Part shown: in pieces, positions 17,504 through 26,836 of the stretch | Position numbering within the stretch: the stretch's first letter is position 1 | Layout of the letters: every line of letters begins with the position of its first letter | Source: Cyanobium gracile PCC 6307 | GTDB lineage: Bacteria > Cyanobacteriota > Cyanobacteriia > PCC-6307 > Cyanobiaceae | DNA: 64,000 nucleotides | Direction of reading: 5' to 3' | NCBI RefSeq assembly: GCF_000316515.1 | Contig: NC_019675.1 | Coordinates: 2,381,964-2,445,963, forward strand | Translations under genes and position numbers: made by a program | Notes under the pieces: model-generated | The model's input: only the letters and a program-made list of their open reading frames with translations | What the model was told of the DNA's origin: nothing | The model's database searches: none

Positions 17504-17989
17504 TCACAGCGGCGTGTTGCCGGCCACCCAGGTGCCGCGGCCGCCGCACCACTCCCGTTTCCAGAAGGGGGCGTGGTGCTTGAGATCCTCCAGCAGCTCC
17601 TGGACGCAGCGCAGGGCGGGACCGCGGCGGTCGGCCAGGACGGCCACCAGCACGATGGCCTCCCCCGGCCGCACCCGCCCCACCCGGTGCGCCACCAGCA
17701 CCGCGCCCGCCCCGTGGCGCTCCGCGCTGGCTTCGGCGAGGAGGATCAGCTGGGCCTCGGTCATGCCCGGGTAGTGCTCCAGTTCCAGGGCCTCGAGGGG
17801 CTCGCCGGCGGCGCTGGTGGGGCGCACGCGGCCGATGAAGTGGCTTTCGGCGGCTGAACCCGTGGCGTTGGCCCCCTCGGCAGCCAGGCTTCGGTGCCAG
17901 GCCGCCAGCCTCTCCATCGGCTGGAAGGGGACCTCCAGGAGCTGCACCTCGATCGGGGGGGCCGGGCGCACGGGGCTGGTGGTGGCCAT
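17504..17989 (-). CDS. moaE: Molybdopterin synthase catalytic subunit MoaE
   Basis: 161 residues. The conserved HFIGRVRP, LELEHYPGMTEAQ, VAHRVGRVRPGEA and APFWKRE segments (catalytic Lys in FWKRE) define MoaE. With MoaD it adds two sulfurs to precursor Z. It starts 3 bp after the moaD stop, forming a moaD-moaE operon in reverse orientation to moaC-moeA. Confidence 0.94.
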   Translation of the reverse strand: MATTSPVRPAPPIEVQLLEVPFQPMERLAAWHRSLAAEGANATGSAAESHFIGRVRPTSAAGEPLEALELEHYPGMTEAQLILLAEASAERHGAGAVLVAHRVGRVRPGEAIVLVAVLADRRGPALRCVQELLEDLKHHAPFWKREWCGGRGTWVAGNTPL

Positions 17990-17992
17990 GGT

Positions 17993-18268
17993 TCAGCCTC
18001 CGGTGATCGGGGGCAGGAAGGCCACCTCGTCGCCCGGGGCCAGGGGGCTGTCCGGGGCGGCGAAGGCCTGGTTGATGGCCACCCGCACCGCGGCCGGCAG
18101 CTCGGCGCTGTCCTCTCCGGGGCTGGTGTCGAGGGCCAGCTGCCGCCAGAGGCCCGCCGCGGTGGTGCGCTGGGCGTCGAGGGGGATGAGCCGTTCCCCC
18201 CAGCCGGCCCGTTCGCGCAGGCCGGCGAACAGCCGCACGCGCACGGTGGGAATGCTCTGCTGGGTCAT
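17993..18268 (-). CDS. moaD: Molybdopterin synthase sulfur carrier subunit MoaD
   Basis: 91 residues with a ubiquitin-like fold. It begins PTVRVRLFAGLRERAG and ends FLPPITGG, the C-terminal Gly-Gly that is thiocarboxylated. The frame is open upstream to 18376, but ATG 18268 gives the right size. It is paired with moaE, 3 bp downstream. Confidence 0.93.
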   Translation of the reverse strand: MTQQSIPTVRVRLFAGLRERAGWGERLIPLDAQRTTAAGLWRQLALDTSPGEDSAELPAAVRVAINQAFAAPDSPLAPGDEVAFLPPITGG

Positions 18269-18317
18269 GGGGTCTCCCTGGGCTGGGCCATGGTCATGGT
18301 GGCGGCTCCAGTGCGCT

Positions 18318-21300
18318 TCAGGCGGAAAGACCGATCTGGCTGGGCAGGGACCGGCAGACCACCCGGTTGCGCCCATGGCGCTTGGCTTCGTAGAGGCAGT
18401 CGTCGGCCAGCTGGAGCATCCGGTCGGCGTCGCACTCGGTCGTTGACAGCGGATCCCAGGACGCGATGCCGATGCTGACGGTGAGGACGTTGCCCGTTAC
18501 CACGCCTGGATGGTAAATCCCCTTGTCCTGGATCGACTCGCGCAGCTTCTCGCACAGGCGGAGGGAGGCAGCGGCATCGGTCTTGGGCAGGATGATGGCG
18601 AATTCCTCGCCCCCCAGCCGGCCCACGAAGTCGCTCTTGCGGCTCAGGCTGGTGCGGAGGGCATCGGCGATCTCCTTGAGGCATCGGTCGCCGTAGGCGT
18701 GGCCCAGAACATCATTGACCACCTTGAACTGATCGATGTCGATCAACGCCAGGGAAAGGTTGACCTGGGCGGCTCTGGAGGCGGAGACATTCCCCTTGAG
18801 GAAGGAATCGAAGCTGCGGCGATTGGCGAGCTGGGTGAGGGGATCCAGCATCGCCAGCCGCTTCGAGCGTTCACTCTCGAAGGCATAGAACAGCAGGCTC
18901 AGCAGGCTGCTCATCGCTTCGATGCGTTGCACCTCTTGGTCGCTGAAGATGCTGCCTTCATGCAGGGCGATCGTGAGCACCGGGATGGAAACTCCGCGTG
19001 AGTCCAGTCGGATGCCGAGGTAATCGCTGCAGCCCCCGTCCTTGAGGGAGTCCAGAAAAGGGAAGCCATTCTCCTTCGTGGCGATCAGCTGCTGCCGAAA
19101 CACCTTGCTCCTGGTGGCGATGAAATGCAGGGGGCTGCGCAGGTGCTCATCCTGCTCCAGGAAGTCCCGCTCCATGCGCAGGGTGCTGACAAGGCCGGGT
19201 CTGGAGCTGACCCAGACATACTGGCTGCAGTCGATATCATCCTGATCGGGCAGAAAAGCCAGGGAGAAGCGGTAGATCTCCAGGCCCCAGGATTTCAGCT
19301 CATTGACAAACAGGAGCACGAACTCCTCAAAGCTGCGCAGCCTCGACCAGTTGTCGATGATGTAGCGCTCCAGCGGAATCTTCCTGTCGGACGTCTGGTA
19401 ACCTTCGCCATGCCCGGAGTCCCGCAGCCGCGACATGGCACGGATCTGCTCCAGCCTGTGCTGCAGGGAATCGCGGTCCGCCCATTCGGAGGATCGAATG
19501 AACGACTCCACGTCCTCCAGGGAGAGGGGAGGTGAGACGAGGAACCCCTGCAGGGCATCGGCGCCCAATCGGATGACCGCGGTGAGTTCGTTGTGGGTTT
19601 CCACGCCTTCGCAGACGACCGTTTTGCCCAGTGCATGGACCGTTTCGATGAAGGAGCCGACATAGCGCTGCAGCCGGAAGGAGCGATCGATCCCCTTGAT
19701 CAGATCAATGTCGAGCTTGATGGCGTCATACCAGGCTTCACTGATCCGCCGGTAGTTCGAAAGTCCGGAGCCGAAGTCGTCGATGAAGATTCTGAAGTTC
19801 AGCTCCCGCATCAGTCGCTCGGATGCCGTCGTCACACCTTCCGAGCCCGCCAGGATATCCGTTGCGGCCATCTCCGTGATCTCGATGCAGAAGATGGAGC
19901 TGTCGATGCTGTGCTGCTTGAACAGACTGATCAGCTGATTGAGTCGCTGATCGGTGGACACGGAATCGGAACTGACATTGACGGAGACATACTCAATGCG
20001 ATGACGCAGAAACTCCGATGCATGGATCTGCTGTTGCACGTCAGCGAGCCGGCTGACAACCAGCGCATCGATCTTGTGGGTAATGCCGATGTCATGAGCC
20101 AGCTGAATCACATGTCCCGTGCCGAGCTTGCTCAGGGCCGGCGGCAGGAAGCGGATCAGCAGCTCGAGGCCGAAGTGGCCCGGATTGCTGAGCTGAAGAA
20201 TCGGTTGGAAGCGCAGCTCAAGATCACTCGCCTTCAGGGACGTGAGTTGACTTCTGATTTCACCTTTATCCTTGACCAGCAGATCATCACCGCTCTTCAC
20301 TAGGCGGTACGAACGTCTGTCTTCGGCGGCCAGAATCTCCCCGAAGGCCTGCATCGTCAGCAGGGAGCCGGGTGGATCAATCAGCGGGAATCGCTGCCCG
20401 GTGATGATCACATCATCCCAGGCAAGCACCGAATCGCTGGAAATCTGAATGGACCCGGAGACAATGCCGAGCAGACGGGCCAGGAGCGCCTCACAGGCGC
20501 CATTGTCATCGATGGGAATGTTGCCGGAAGACCGGACGATCAGGGCAATCTTGTTCTTCGAGACATGGTAGAAATTGAAGCCGGGGTGTACGGCCCATCC
20601 CTTCTCGATTGCACGACAGGCCTTCGTGAGGATCTGGTTGATCTCCACCTCGCTGAGATAGCCGCGTTGCCGTTCGAGATAGCGAAAGTCGATGGTCACG
20701 AGGAAGCCGTCTCCGCCGCGCTCAGCGTGCTTCCTGAGTGCCGAAGGCTCAAGATCCTTTACCAGGGCATAGTGCGTCAGGAAGGACGTCTGGCCGTCCC
20801 TGCGGAAGCTTCCGGTCGCCGGTTGATCCTTCCGGCGGTTGTGGCTGGAACGCCAGGCGATCACCATGGTCAGCCCGATGCCCAGCAGCCCCAGGACCAA
20901 GGCGAGGTTGCGGACGCGATCCGCTTTTGTCGGCAGGGCCGGCGCCAGGGTCAGCCCCACCGCCACACCCCCGAAGCCGACCCGGTAGAGCGAACCGGCC
21001 GGGGCCCCCTTCGCCATCCCCTTCGCCTCCAGGTCGGTCCATGGGGCCAGCCGGATCTGCCTGTCGCCATCCTGGTCGCGCTGGATCAGGTTGCTGCCGG
21101 TGAGCCTGATCCATTCGGGGGCCCGGCGGCGATCGGGGCCCGTGCTGAGGAGAAGGGCATTCCCCTGCCCCGGTTCGCCTGCCACCACCAGATCCAGCCG
21201 GGAAAAGCGGCGGGGGCAGACCAGCAGCCTGCCCTTCAGGGAAGTGGAGCCCGTCGCCATCACCGCCGGAACGGGGGGGCTTACCAGCTCCGCCTCGTTG

Positions 21301-21548
21301 ACGGACTGCAGACCGGGGGGGGGCATGGCCGGCCCTTTGGCCTCCGCGCTGGCGGACCCCTGCGCCGATGGTGTGGCAAAAAAACGTTCGACGTCCTGCA
21401 GGGCGGTGCACAGCCGCCCGGCGATCCGATCATTCTGGCGGCGTAAGTCGTTGGAACTGCGCTGATCCAGCAGATGCGTGAAGATCAGAAGAGAGGTGCC
21501 CGAAAGAAGCGCTCCACTGATGATCATCAATGTGGTGCGACGGCGCAT
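18318..21548 (-). CDS. Membrane cyclic-di-GMP protein: degenerate GGDEF, EAL, GAF-like, GGDEF
   Basis: 1076 residues. A first membrane segment at about 5-27 and a second at about 205-228 enclose a periplasmic sensor. Next comes a GGDEF-like domain lacking the GGDEF loop (about 265-410). An EAL domain follows (LELLIRF near 459, IDDFGSGLSNY near 585, CEGVETHNE, LQGFLVSPPL), then a GAF-like region (about 740-880). The C-terminal GGDEF domain is intact (DPLTQLANRRSF, and GRLGGEEFAI near 981). It could both make and break c-di-GMP. The order EAL before an active GGDEF is opposite to the common one. It stands alone with no operon partner. Confidence 0.88.
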   Translation of the reverse strand: MRRRTTLMIISGALLSGTSLLIFTHLLDQRSSNDLRRQNDRIAGRLCTALQDVERFFATPSAQGSASAEAKGPAMPPPGLQSVNEAELVSPPVPAVMATGSTSLKGRLLVCPRRFSRLDLVVAGEPGQGNALLLSTGPDRRRAPEWIRLTGSNLIQRDQDGDRQIRLAPWTDLEAKGMAKGAPAGSLYRVGFGGVAVGLTLAPALPTKADRVRNLALVLGLLGIGLTMVIAWRSSHNRRKDQPATGSFRRDGQTSFLTHYALVKDLEPSALRKHAERGGDGFLVTIDFRYLERQRGYLSEVEINQILTKACRAIEKGWAVHPGFNFYHVSKNKIALIVRSSGNIPIDDNGACEALLARLLGIVSGSIQISSDSVLAWDDVIITGQRFPLIDPPGSLLTMQAFGEILAAEDRRSYRLVKSGDDLLVKDKGEIRSQLTSLKASDLELRFQPILQLSNPGHFGLELLIRFLPPALSKLGTGHVIQLAHDIGITHKIDALVVSRLADVQQQIHASEFLRHRIEYVSVNVSSDSVSTDQRLNQLISLFKQHSIDSSIFCIEITEMAATDILAGSEGVTTASERLMRELNFRIFIDDFGSGLSNYRRISEAWYDAIKLDIDLIKGIDRSFRLQRYVGSFIETVHALGKTVVCEGVETHNELTAVIRLGADALQGFLVSPPLSLEDVESFIRSSEWADRDSLQHRLEQIRAMSRLRDSGHGEGYQTSDRKIPLERYIIDNWSRLRSFEEFVLLFVNELKSWGLEIYRFSLAFLPDQDDIDCSQYVWVSSRPGLVSTLRMERDFLEQDEHLRSPLHFIATRSKVFRQQLIATKENGFPFLDSLKDGGCSDYLGIRLDSRGVSIPVLTIALHEGSIFSDQEVQRIEAMSSLLSLLFYAFESERSKRLAMLDPLTQLANRRSFDSFLKGNVSASRAAQVNLSLALIDIDQFKVVNDVLGHAYGDRCLKEIADALRTSLSRKSDFVGRLGGEEFAIILPKTDAAASLRLCEKLRESIQDKGIYHPGVVTGNVLTVSIGIASWDPLSTTECDADRMLQLADDCLYEAKRHGRNRVVCRSLPSQIGLSA

Positions 21549-21941
21549 GTTCCTCCCTCACCACCCGCACCTTAGCCACGGCTGGCGTGGCGAGCCCCAG
21601 GTCGTCGCCGCTTCCCTGCCCGGGGCAACAGGGAGGTGCAGGGGGGTGGTGCAGGCGTTGGTTGCGTTACCTTCCGCCATTGCCGGTGCGGTTCGACGTT
21701 ATTCCTCAGCGCCCATTCCCCTGGGTTTCCTCACCATTGCTCAGGGAAAACTCAGGCTTGTTCGCTGAGCGCTCCAAGGTGACTATGGCGACGTCCACAG
21801 GTTTGCCGTGACCCCTAACATTCGCGGGCATGCATTCCTTCAGGCCGTGGGCTCCGTACGGATCACGAATCCACCGCGTGAGTCAGCACATCCCTGCTTG
21901 ATCAGCGGGCATGTTTTCACCTTCCCGATGGATCTTCAGCG
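21549..21941. other. Intergenic region, 393 bp
   Basis: Divergent spacer between the c-di-GMP protein and the monooxygenase gene. No convincing ORF, RNA or repeat was seen. It should carry both promoters. Confidence 0.5.
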
Positions 21942-23018
21942 GTGATCCATACAGCTGTGGTGGGAGGAGGCGCCTGCGGGCTGGCCCTGGCCAGGGGACT
22001 CTGGCAGCAGAGCCGGCCTGTGCGTGTCTATGAACGGGCCATGGCCTCCCATCTCCATGGCCATGGGTTTCTCCTGCTGGCCAATGGTCTCGCCGCCCTG
22101 CGGCGGCTCGGCTGCGACCCGGACGGCACCCTGGGCCACCCGATCACCTCGGTGAGGATTCTCTGCGCTTCCGGGCAGGTGCTGGTGGAGCACCCGCTCG
22201 AGGGGGCGGTGGCGATGCTGCGCCACCAGCTGCTCAATGTGCTGCTGCGGGGGGGCCCCGACGATCTGGTCCATTACAACCACCCGTTCGAGCGCTTCGA
22301 CTGGGATCGGGAGCGGGCCCGGGCGGTGTGCTTTCAGAACGGTCGCTCCCATGAGGCCGATGCCTTCGTTGCCGCCGATGGGGTGCGCTCCAGCTGCCGG
22401 CTGTCCCTGGGATGTGGGGCGATGACCAATCCAGGCCGGGTCAAGGAGATCGTGGCCCATGGGCACCAGCCCCTGGTGGCCGCCGAACTGGGCCATCGCT
22501 TCCTCAAGGTGCTCGACCCCTCCGGGGGGCTGGCGGTCGGGTTGGTGCCCCTGGGGGATGACCGGCTGGTCTGGTTCGTTCAGTTCGACAGCCAGCGCTT
22601 CACCGCCCCGCAGCCCTCCGAGGTGGGGGCCTTCCTCCAGGACCACTTCCGGAGGTTCCCCGCCATGGTCCGCCACGTGCTGGAAACCACCGATCCGGCC
22701 AGCGCCCACGTGTGGCACACCGTGGACGAAGACCCGGCCACCCGCTGGAGCAAGGGCAACGTGGCCCTGGCGGGGGACGCGGCCCATCCGCTGCTGCCCT
22801 TCACCAGCCAGGGGGTCAACGCGGCCCTGGAGGATGCGGTGTTGCTCAGTGACCTGCTGGCAGGCTGCCGCGATCCTGGCGATCTGCCGGACCTGTTCAG
22901 CGCCTACGAACGCCAGCGGCGGCCGACGCTGCTGGGCTGTGTGCAGGCCGGTCGCCAGATGGCGCGGGCGTTCGTCCTGCCATCGGCCACCGGGCTCCAG
23001 CTGCCGCTGATGGCATGA
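21942..23018 (+). CDS. FAD-dependent monooxygenase
   Basis: 358 residues of the PHBH-type flavin hydroxylase family: the dinucleotide-binding AVVGGGACGLALARGL at the N-terminus, a central VAADGVRSSCR (DG motif) and the GD motif LAGDAAHPLLPFTSQGVN near residue 280. It starts with GTG 21942, since the preceding ATG at 21928 is in a frame closed by TGA. Its stop overlaps the start of the MalY-like gene by 4 bp. Substrate unknown. Confidence 0.87.
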   Translation: MIHTAVVGGGACGLALARGLWQQSRPVRVYERAMASHLHGHGFLLLANGLAALRRLGCDPDGTLGHPITSVRILCASGQVLVEHPLEGAVAMLRHQLLNVLLRGGPDDLVHYNHPFERFDWDRERARAVCFQNGRSHEADAFVAADGVRSSCRLSLGCGAMTNPGRVKEIVAHGHQPLVAAELGHRFLKVLDPSGGLAVGLVPLGDDRLVWFVQFDSQRFTAPQPSEVGAFLQDHFRRFPAMVRHVLETTDPASAHVWHTVDEDPATRWSKGNVALAGDAAHPLLPFTSQGVNAALEDAVLLSDLLAGCRDPGDLPDLFSAYERQRRPTLLGCVQAGRQMARAFVLPSATGLQLPLMA

Positions 23019-24205
23019 GCGATCGCTTCGCCGACAGCTTCCGCGACGGGGCGGTACCGCTTGAGCTGCTGCGCCAGCGGGCCCACAACCTGCGCTGGGC
23101 CGAGCAGCCTCCCGGGGTGATCCCGCTCACCGCCGCCGATCCCGATTTCCCGGCGGCGCCGGTCATCCGCGAGGCCATCGCCGACTACGCCCGCTCCGGT
23201 GTGTTCAGCTACGGCCCGGCCGGCGGGCTGCCCTCCTTCCGGCAGGCGGTGGCCGGCTACCTCCGGCAGCGGGGGGCGTTCGTGCCCCCCGAAGCGGTGG
23301 TGGCGGTGAACAGTGCCGCCGCCGGTCTGGCCCTGCTGAGCCGTCACTGGCTCGCGCCCGGTGACGAGGCGATCCTCTGGGATCCGGTCGACTTCCTCTT
23401 CGCCCACACGGTTCGGAGCGCCGGTGGGGTGCCGGTGCTGTGGCGCATCGATCCCGAGGCCCCCCTGGATCTCGCGGCCCTGGCGGCCCTGGTGACCCCC
23501 CGCACCCGGGTGCTGTGCCTCTGCAACCCCCATAACCCGTTGGGCCGCTGCTTCCGCCGCGACGAACTCCAGGCCCTGGGGCGCTTCTGCCTGGAGCGGG
23601 GCCTGCGGGTGCTGAGCGATGAGGTGTGGAGCGATGTGGTCTACCCGCCGGCCACCTTCACCAGTTGGCTGGCCCTGGAGCCGGAGCTGGCCGGCCTCGG
23701 GGCGGTGGTGCACGGCTTCTCCAAATCCTTCGGCCTGGCCGGTCTACGGGTGGGCTACGTGGCGATGGCGGATCCGGAGGCGGCCGCCCGGCTGCTGGCC
23801 GCCAGTGAGCTGCCGTCCACCGTCGATGGCGTGGCCACCCTCAGCCAGGTGGCGGCCACGGCGGCCTACAGCCCCGACGGCCTGGCCTGGCTGGGGGCCT
23901 TTCTCGAGCATCTGCGGGCCCGTCGCGATCAGGCCGTTACCCGGCTGGCGGCGATCCCAGGCCTGCGGGTGCGGCCCCCCGCGGCCACCTTCGTGCTGTT
24001 CGTCGGCCTGTCGCCGCTGCAGGAGAGCGTCGAGGAGCTGGTGGAGCGGCTGCGGCGGGAGCACGGGGTGGTGGTGGTGCCGGGGAGTCCCCGCTGGTTC
24101 GGCCCCGGGGCGGCGGGTCACCTGCGGCTGAGCTTCGCCACCTCCGAGGCCCTGCTGGCCGAGGCCCTCGAGCGCCTCGCGGCCGGACTGGCGCCGGCCC
24201 CTTAG
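23015..24205 (+). CDS. PLP-dependent aminotransferase / MalY-PatB-like C-S lyase
   Basis: 396 residues, fold-type I. CLCNPHNPLGR near residue 171 and GFSKSFGLAGLRVGY with Schiff-base Lys237 are typical. The N-terminus (LRWAEQPPGVIPLTAADPDF) resembles MalY/PatB cystathionine beta-lyases, whose members also transaminate. It is translationally coupled to the flavin monooxygenase. The pair may act on one substrate, which is unproven. Confidence 0.82.
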   Translation: MSDRFADSFRDGAVPLELLRQRAHNLRWAEQPPGVIPLTAADPDFPAAPVIREAIADYARSGVFSYGPAGGLPSFRQAVAGYLRQRGAFVPPEAVVAVNSAAAGLALLSRHWLAPGDEAILWDPVDFLFAHTVRSAGGVPVLWRIDPEAPLDLAALAALVTPRTRVLCLCNPHNPLGRCFRRDELQALGRFCLERGLRVLSDEVWSDVVYPPATFTSWLALEPELAGLGAVVHGFSKSFGLAGLRVGYVAMADPEAAARLLAASELPSTVDGVATLSQVAATAAYSPDGLAWLGAFLEHLRARRDQAVTRLAAIPGLRVRPPAATFVLFVGLSPLQESVEELVERLRREHGVVVVPGSPRWFGPGAAGHLRLSFATSEALLAEALERLAAGLAPAP

Positions 24206-24220
24206 CCAGCTGCGAGCCGC

Positions 24221-25048
24221 TCAGGGCAACAGCCGTACCGGATCCCCCACCGCCATCGGACCGGGGGTGACCACGCTGAGGCGGATGCCGGCCACGACGC
24301 CGTTGTGACGGGCGGTGGCCCGCAGGATCTCCAGGTTCTCCTCCAGGGCGCCCTGGGCCAGGGTGGTGACGACGCAGCGGGGGCAGCCGCCGTCGACCCG
24401 GAGCACCAGCTGTTCGCCGATCTGCAGGCAGGCGCCGCTCCAGGCCTCCTCCACGAAGCCGGAGGCTTCCGGCGGCGTGCTGATCAGCAGGTTGGGGCGG
24501 AAGCGCTCGACGGCGAAATCCAGCTGGGGTTCGAGCTGGCGCAGTCGCTCCAGGGTTGCGGTGGTGATGGCGTGGATGGGGCAGGCGTCGAAGAAGGTGC
24601 CTTCGGGCAGCTCCAGGGCGTTGGTCACGTCCTGGAAGGCTCGCCCCTCCACCGGCGGCCAGTACTGGTCGAGGCTGGCGCCCTCCGGGGGGGTGTCCAT
24701 CAGGCTCACCCGGCGGCCGAAGCGCTCACTGAAGACGGCGCCCACGTCGTCGTCGGCGCTGCAGAGCCCGGCGCTGCCGTCGTCCTCCCTGGGGCTGATC
24801 AGCACCGGTGGCAGGGGCGACGCGGGCGCGGGCTCCTCCCGGAAGCGGGCCCGGTAGCCGAGCAGCCCCTGCCAGAGCCGTGGGTTCTTGGCGCTGGCCA
24901 CCCGGCCGCTGGCGTGGTCCCAGAGGGCGTAGGCCCGGTCGCCCCGGATGCCGCGGGGATCCACCGCCAGCTGGCTGGGGGAGTCCCCGAGCATCGATTT
25001 CACCGGGTAGCGCCAGAGCGCCTGCACCGTTCCCACCTGATCCTGCAC
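24221..25048 (-). CDS. MOSC-domain protein (YcbX/MOCS C-terminal type)
   Basis: About 275 residues. The N-terminal MOSC beta-barrel begins ALWRYPVKSMLGD, and the MOSC core contains FRPNLLIS and GGCPRCVVTTLAQG with the conserved Cys. The family handles sulfur carried on molybdenum cofactor enzymes. GTG 25048 is chosen because it yields the family's usual start; the open frame further upstream is Arg/Pro-rich and not protein-like. It converges with the MalY-like gene (15-bp gap). Confidence 0.85.
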   Translation of the reverse strand: MQDQVGTVQALWRYPVKSMLGDSPSQLAVDPRGIRGDRAYALWDHASGRVASAKNPRLWQGLLGYRARFREEPAPASPLPPVLISPREDDGSAGLCSADDDVGAVFSERFGRRVSLMDTPPEGASLDQYWPPVEGRAFQDVTNALELPEGTFFDACPIHAITTATLERLRQLEPQLDFAVERFRPNLLISTPPEASGFVEEAWSGACLQIGEQLVLRVDGGCPRCVVTTLAQGALEENLEILRATARHNGVVAGIRLSVVTPGPMAVGDPVRLLP

Positions 25049-25106
25049 GCCTGTCGCCTGTGGTTGCCGGCGCACTCTGGGGGCGGACCCTGGACAACGC
25101 CGGTAG

Positions 25107-25398
25107 CAGCACCTACCGTCCGCAGAGCGCACGCCGGGATCCGCTCTCCAGGGCCATGAAGGCGTCTCCACCTACAGCCTGCCGGCGGAGACGGAGGCGG
25201 CCCCGGAGGCGGAGGGGATGGCGTTCTGCTGCACCGACGGCGCCGTCACCGAGCGGATCTGGGACTGGCGCCGCTTCCGCTTCATCGACCCCCCCCTGGG
25301 CCGAGGCCCTGCACGGGGAACTGCTGGCGATCTTCGGCGACGATCCGGAGGTGGAGCTGGTGGGCTGCGGACCCACCTTCCCCGGAACAGGCCCCTGA
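25107..25398 (+). pseudogene. Frameshifted small protein remnant
   Basis: The frame after TAG at about 25104 reads GHEGVSTYSLPAETEAA and RIWDWRRFRFIDPP, then hits a run of eight C at about 25279-25286. Continuing in the next frame gives AEALHGELLAIFGDDPEVE to a TGA at 25396. The two parts read like one protein of about 90 residues with one indel. It has no clear start codon. Family not recognised. It could be a decayed gene or a sequencing error in the C run. Confidence 0.35.
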
Positions 25399-25423
25399 GG
25401 GTCCGCTGGGTTGGGTGGCTTGG

Positions 25424-25609
25424 TCAGGGGCTCCAGAAGCCGCGGGAGTTGAGCCACAGCCCCAGCACCACCAGCGGCAGCAGGAACCCCGCCAGGATCT
25501 GCAGCCGCGGCCGCAGGCCGGTGGCCTCCGGAGCGGCCCCGGTGGGGTTCTGCCGGGGGGGCGTGCCCCTGCCATGGCCGGGCGTGCGTCGACGCGATCG
25601 CGAAGCCAT
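25424..25609 (-). CDS. Small single-pass membrane protein, 61 aa
   Basis: A basic N-terminus (MASRSRRRTPG) is followed by a Pro/Gly-rich linker and one clear membrane helix (ILAGFLLPLVVLGLWL) near the C-terminus. Family not recognised. It begins 20 bp downstream of the Mrr-like gene on the same strand. The start at 25633 is also possible. Confidence 0.45.
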   Translation of the reverse strand: MASRSRRRTPGHGRGTPPRQNPTGAAPEATGLRPRLQILAGFLLPLVVLGLWLNSRGFWSP

Positions 25610-25629
25610 GGAGGCGAGGGGAAGGGGCC

Positions 25630-26652
25630 TCAATTCTTCACCAGCACCTGCTCGAGCGAAAGACGATCACGGATGTCACCGGGCAGGTGGGTCCAGTGGT
25701 GGGCGATCAGCTCGGCCAGCTGCTGGCCGTTGACGAGGCTGATCCTGGCGAAGCCCTCCTCACCGGCCGCCGTGGTCGCCGCCGGCTGGAAATCGGCGGT
25801 GGTGATGAAGATCCCATGGCCGCCGAAGGGAATGAACTGGCGCAGTTCCCGCACCGCATCGGCGCCGATCCGGGCGCCGAGGTTGCCGCGGTGGAAGCGG
25901 GCATGGATGCGGATGCGGGCCGGCAGCGACAGGCTGATGTCGCCGCAGGCATCGAATACGTCGCGCAGCACCCCGTGGTGCTCGGTCCGCTCCCAGTCCT
26001 GGAAGCCGAGGGCATCCAGCAGATGGACCACCAGCCGCTCGAATTCGCCGGGATCCAGCTGCAGGAGCTGCTCGAGCACGCTGCGGTGGGACTCCTCCTT
26101 CCGGGTCGTCGACCGGGCCGGGGCCGTTGTCTCCTGACGGCCGATGGCGCGGATGAACTCGGCCTGGTGCTCCACCAGGAACACCGTCAGCAGGGAACGC
26201 ATCCGGGTGTGGGCCGGGACGGTGAGCAGGGTGCGGATGGAGTTACGGAACGGCGCCGAGAAGTGGTCGAGCCGGAGCGGTTCGGGCGACCAGGTGACAG
26301 GACGCCGATGGCGCAGGGGACAGCCGTCGTCGCCGGTGGGGTCGTAGTAGGCGCGGCCCTCATCGACGACGCCGAAGCGGAGCAGGTCGGCTTCCGCCGC
26401 CGGAATGATCACGTGGTCGCCGGGGCGGATCTCGAACAGGAAGCGGTGGATCTCGTTGACGTAGTTGGAGAGCAGGATCGCGCTCTGGATGTCCGGGAAG
26501 TAGCGCCGCACCACCGAGAAGAGCTGCTCCCGGTTCCGGACCGGGCCGAGATCCTCGGTGATCTCCCGCCAGCCGATGCCGACGAAGCCGCCGCTGATGA
26601 AATTGTCCGCGTAGATGCCGCCGCCCGCCCGAACGCACCAGACGTTGGTCAT
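25630..26652 (-). CDS. Mrr-like restriction endonuclease-fold protein, likely catalytically altered
   Basis: 340 residues. The N-terminal part (residues 1-110) looks like the PUA/EVE-like domain that precedes the nuclease in some Mrr proteins (WREITEDLG, PGDHVIIP). Residues about 195-330 follow the Mrr_cat pattern (ERLVVHLLDALGF, FITTADF, ISLVNGQQLAELI). In active Mrr the motif is GGxGDxGID then QxK. Here the region is DVFDACGD (D231, D234) and R-I-H250-A-R252, so Gln and Lys are replaced. It may bind modified DNA without cutting, or be decayed. It stands between a tiny membrane ORF and a NUDIX gene. Confidence 0.65.
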   Translation of the reverse strand: MTNVWCVRAGGGIYADNFISGGFVGIGWREITEDLGPVRNREQLFSVVRRYFPDIQSAILLSNYVNEIHRFLFEIRPGDHVIIPAAEADLLRFGVVDEGRAYYDPTGDDGCPLRHRRPVTWSPEPLRLDHFSAPFRNSIRTLLTVPAHTRMRSLLTVFLVEHQAEFIRAIGRQETTAPARSTTRKEESHRSVLEQLLQLDPGEFERLVVHLLDALGFQDWERTEHHGVLRDVFDACGDISLSLPARIRIHARFHRGNLGARIGADAVRELRQFIPFGGHGIFITTADFQPAATTAAGEEGFARISLVNGQQLAELIAHHWTHLPGDIRDRLSLEQVLVKN

Positions 26653-26836
26653 TGAAGGGACGCGGGTCGGGGGGGCAGGCCTGCGGGCGCCATGGAAGGG
26701 GTGACGGCGCGGACAGCTTCCGAAGGGAAGATCCTTGAGATTGTCGCGAATCTTGCCGGGAAGCGCATCCTCATCAACCCTGAGACGCAGGAGAACGGTC
26801 TGATACTTCCAAGCTTAAGCCATCATTCACCATTCT
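26653..26836. other. Spacer with possible gene remnant
   Basis: A 184-bp gap. Both strands show a stretch of 35-45 codons that looks protein-like (for example minus-strand TVLLRLRVDEDALPGKIRDN), but neither has a start or a full frame. It may be debris of an older gene. Confidence 0.2.
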
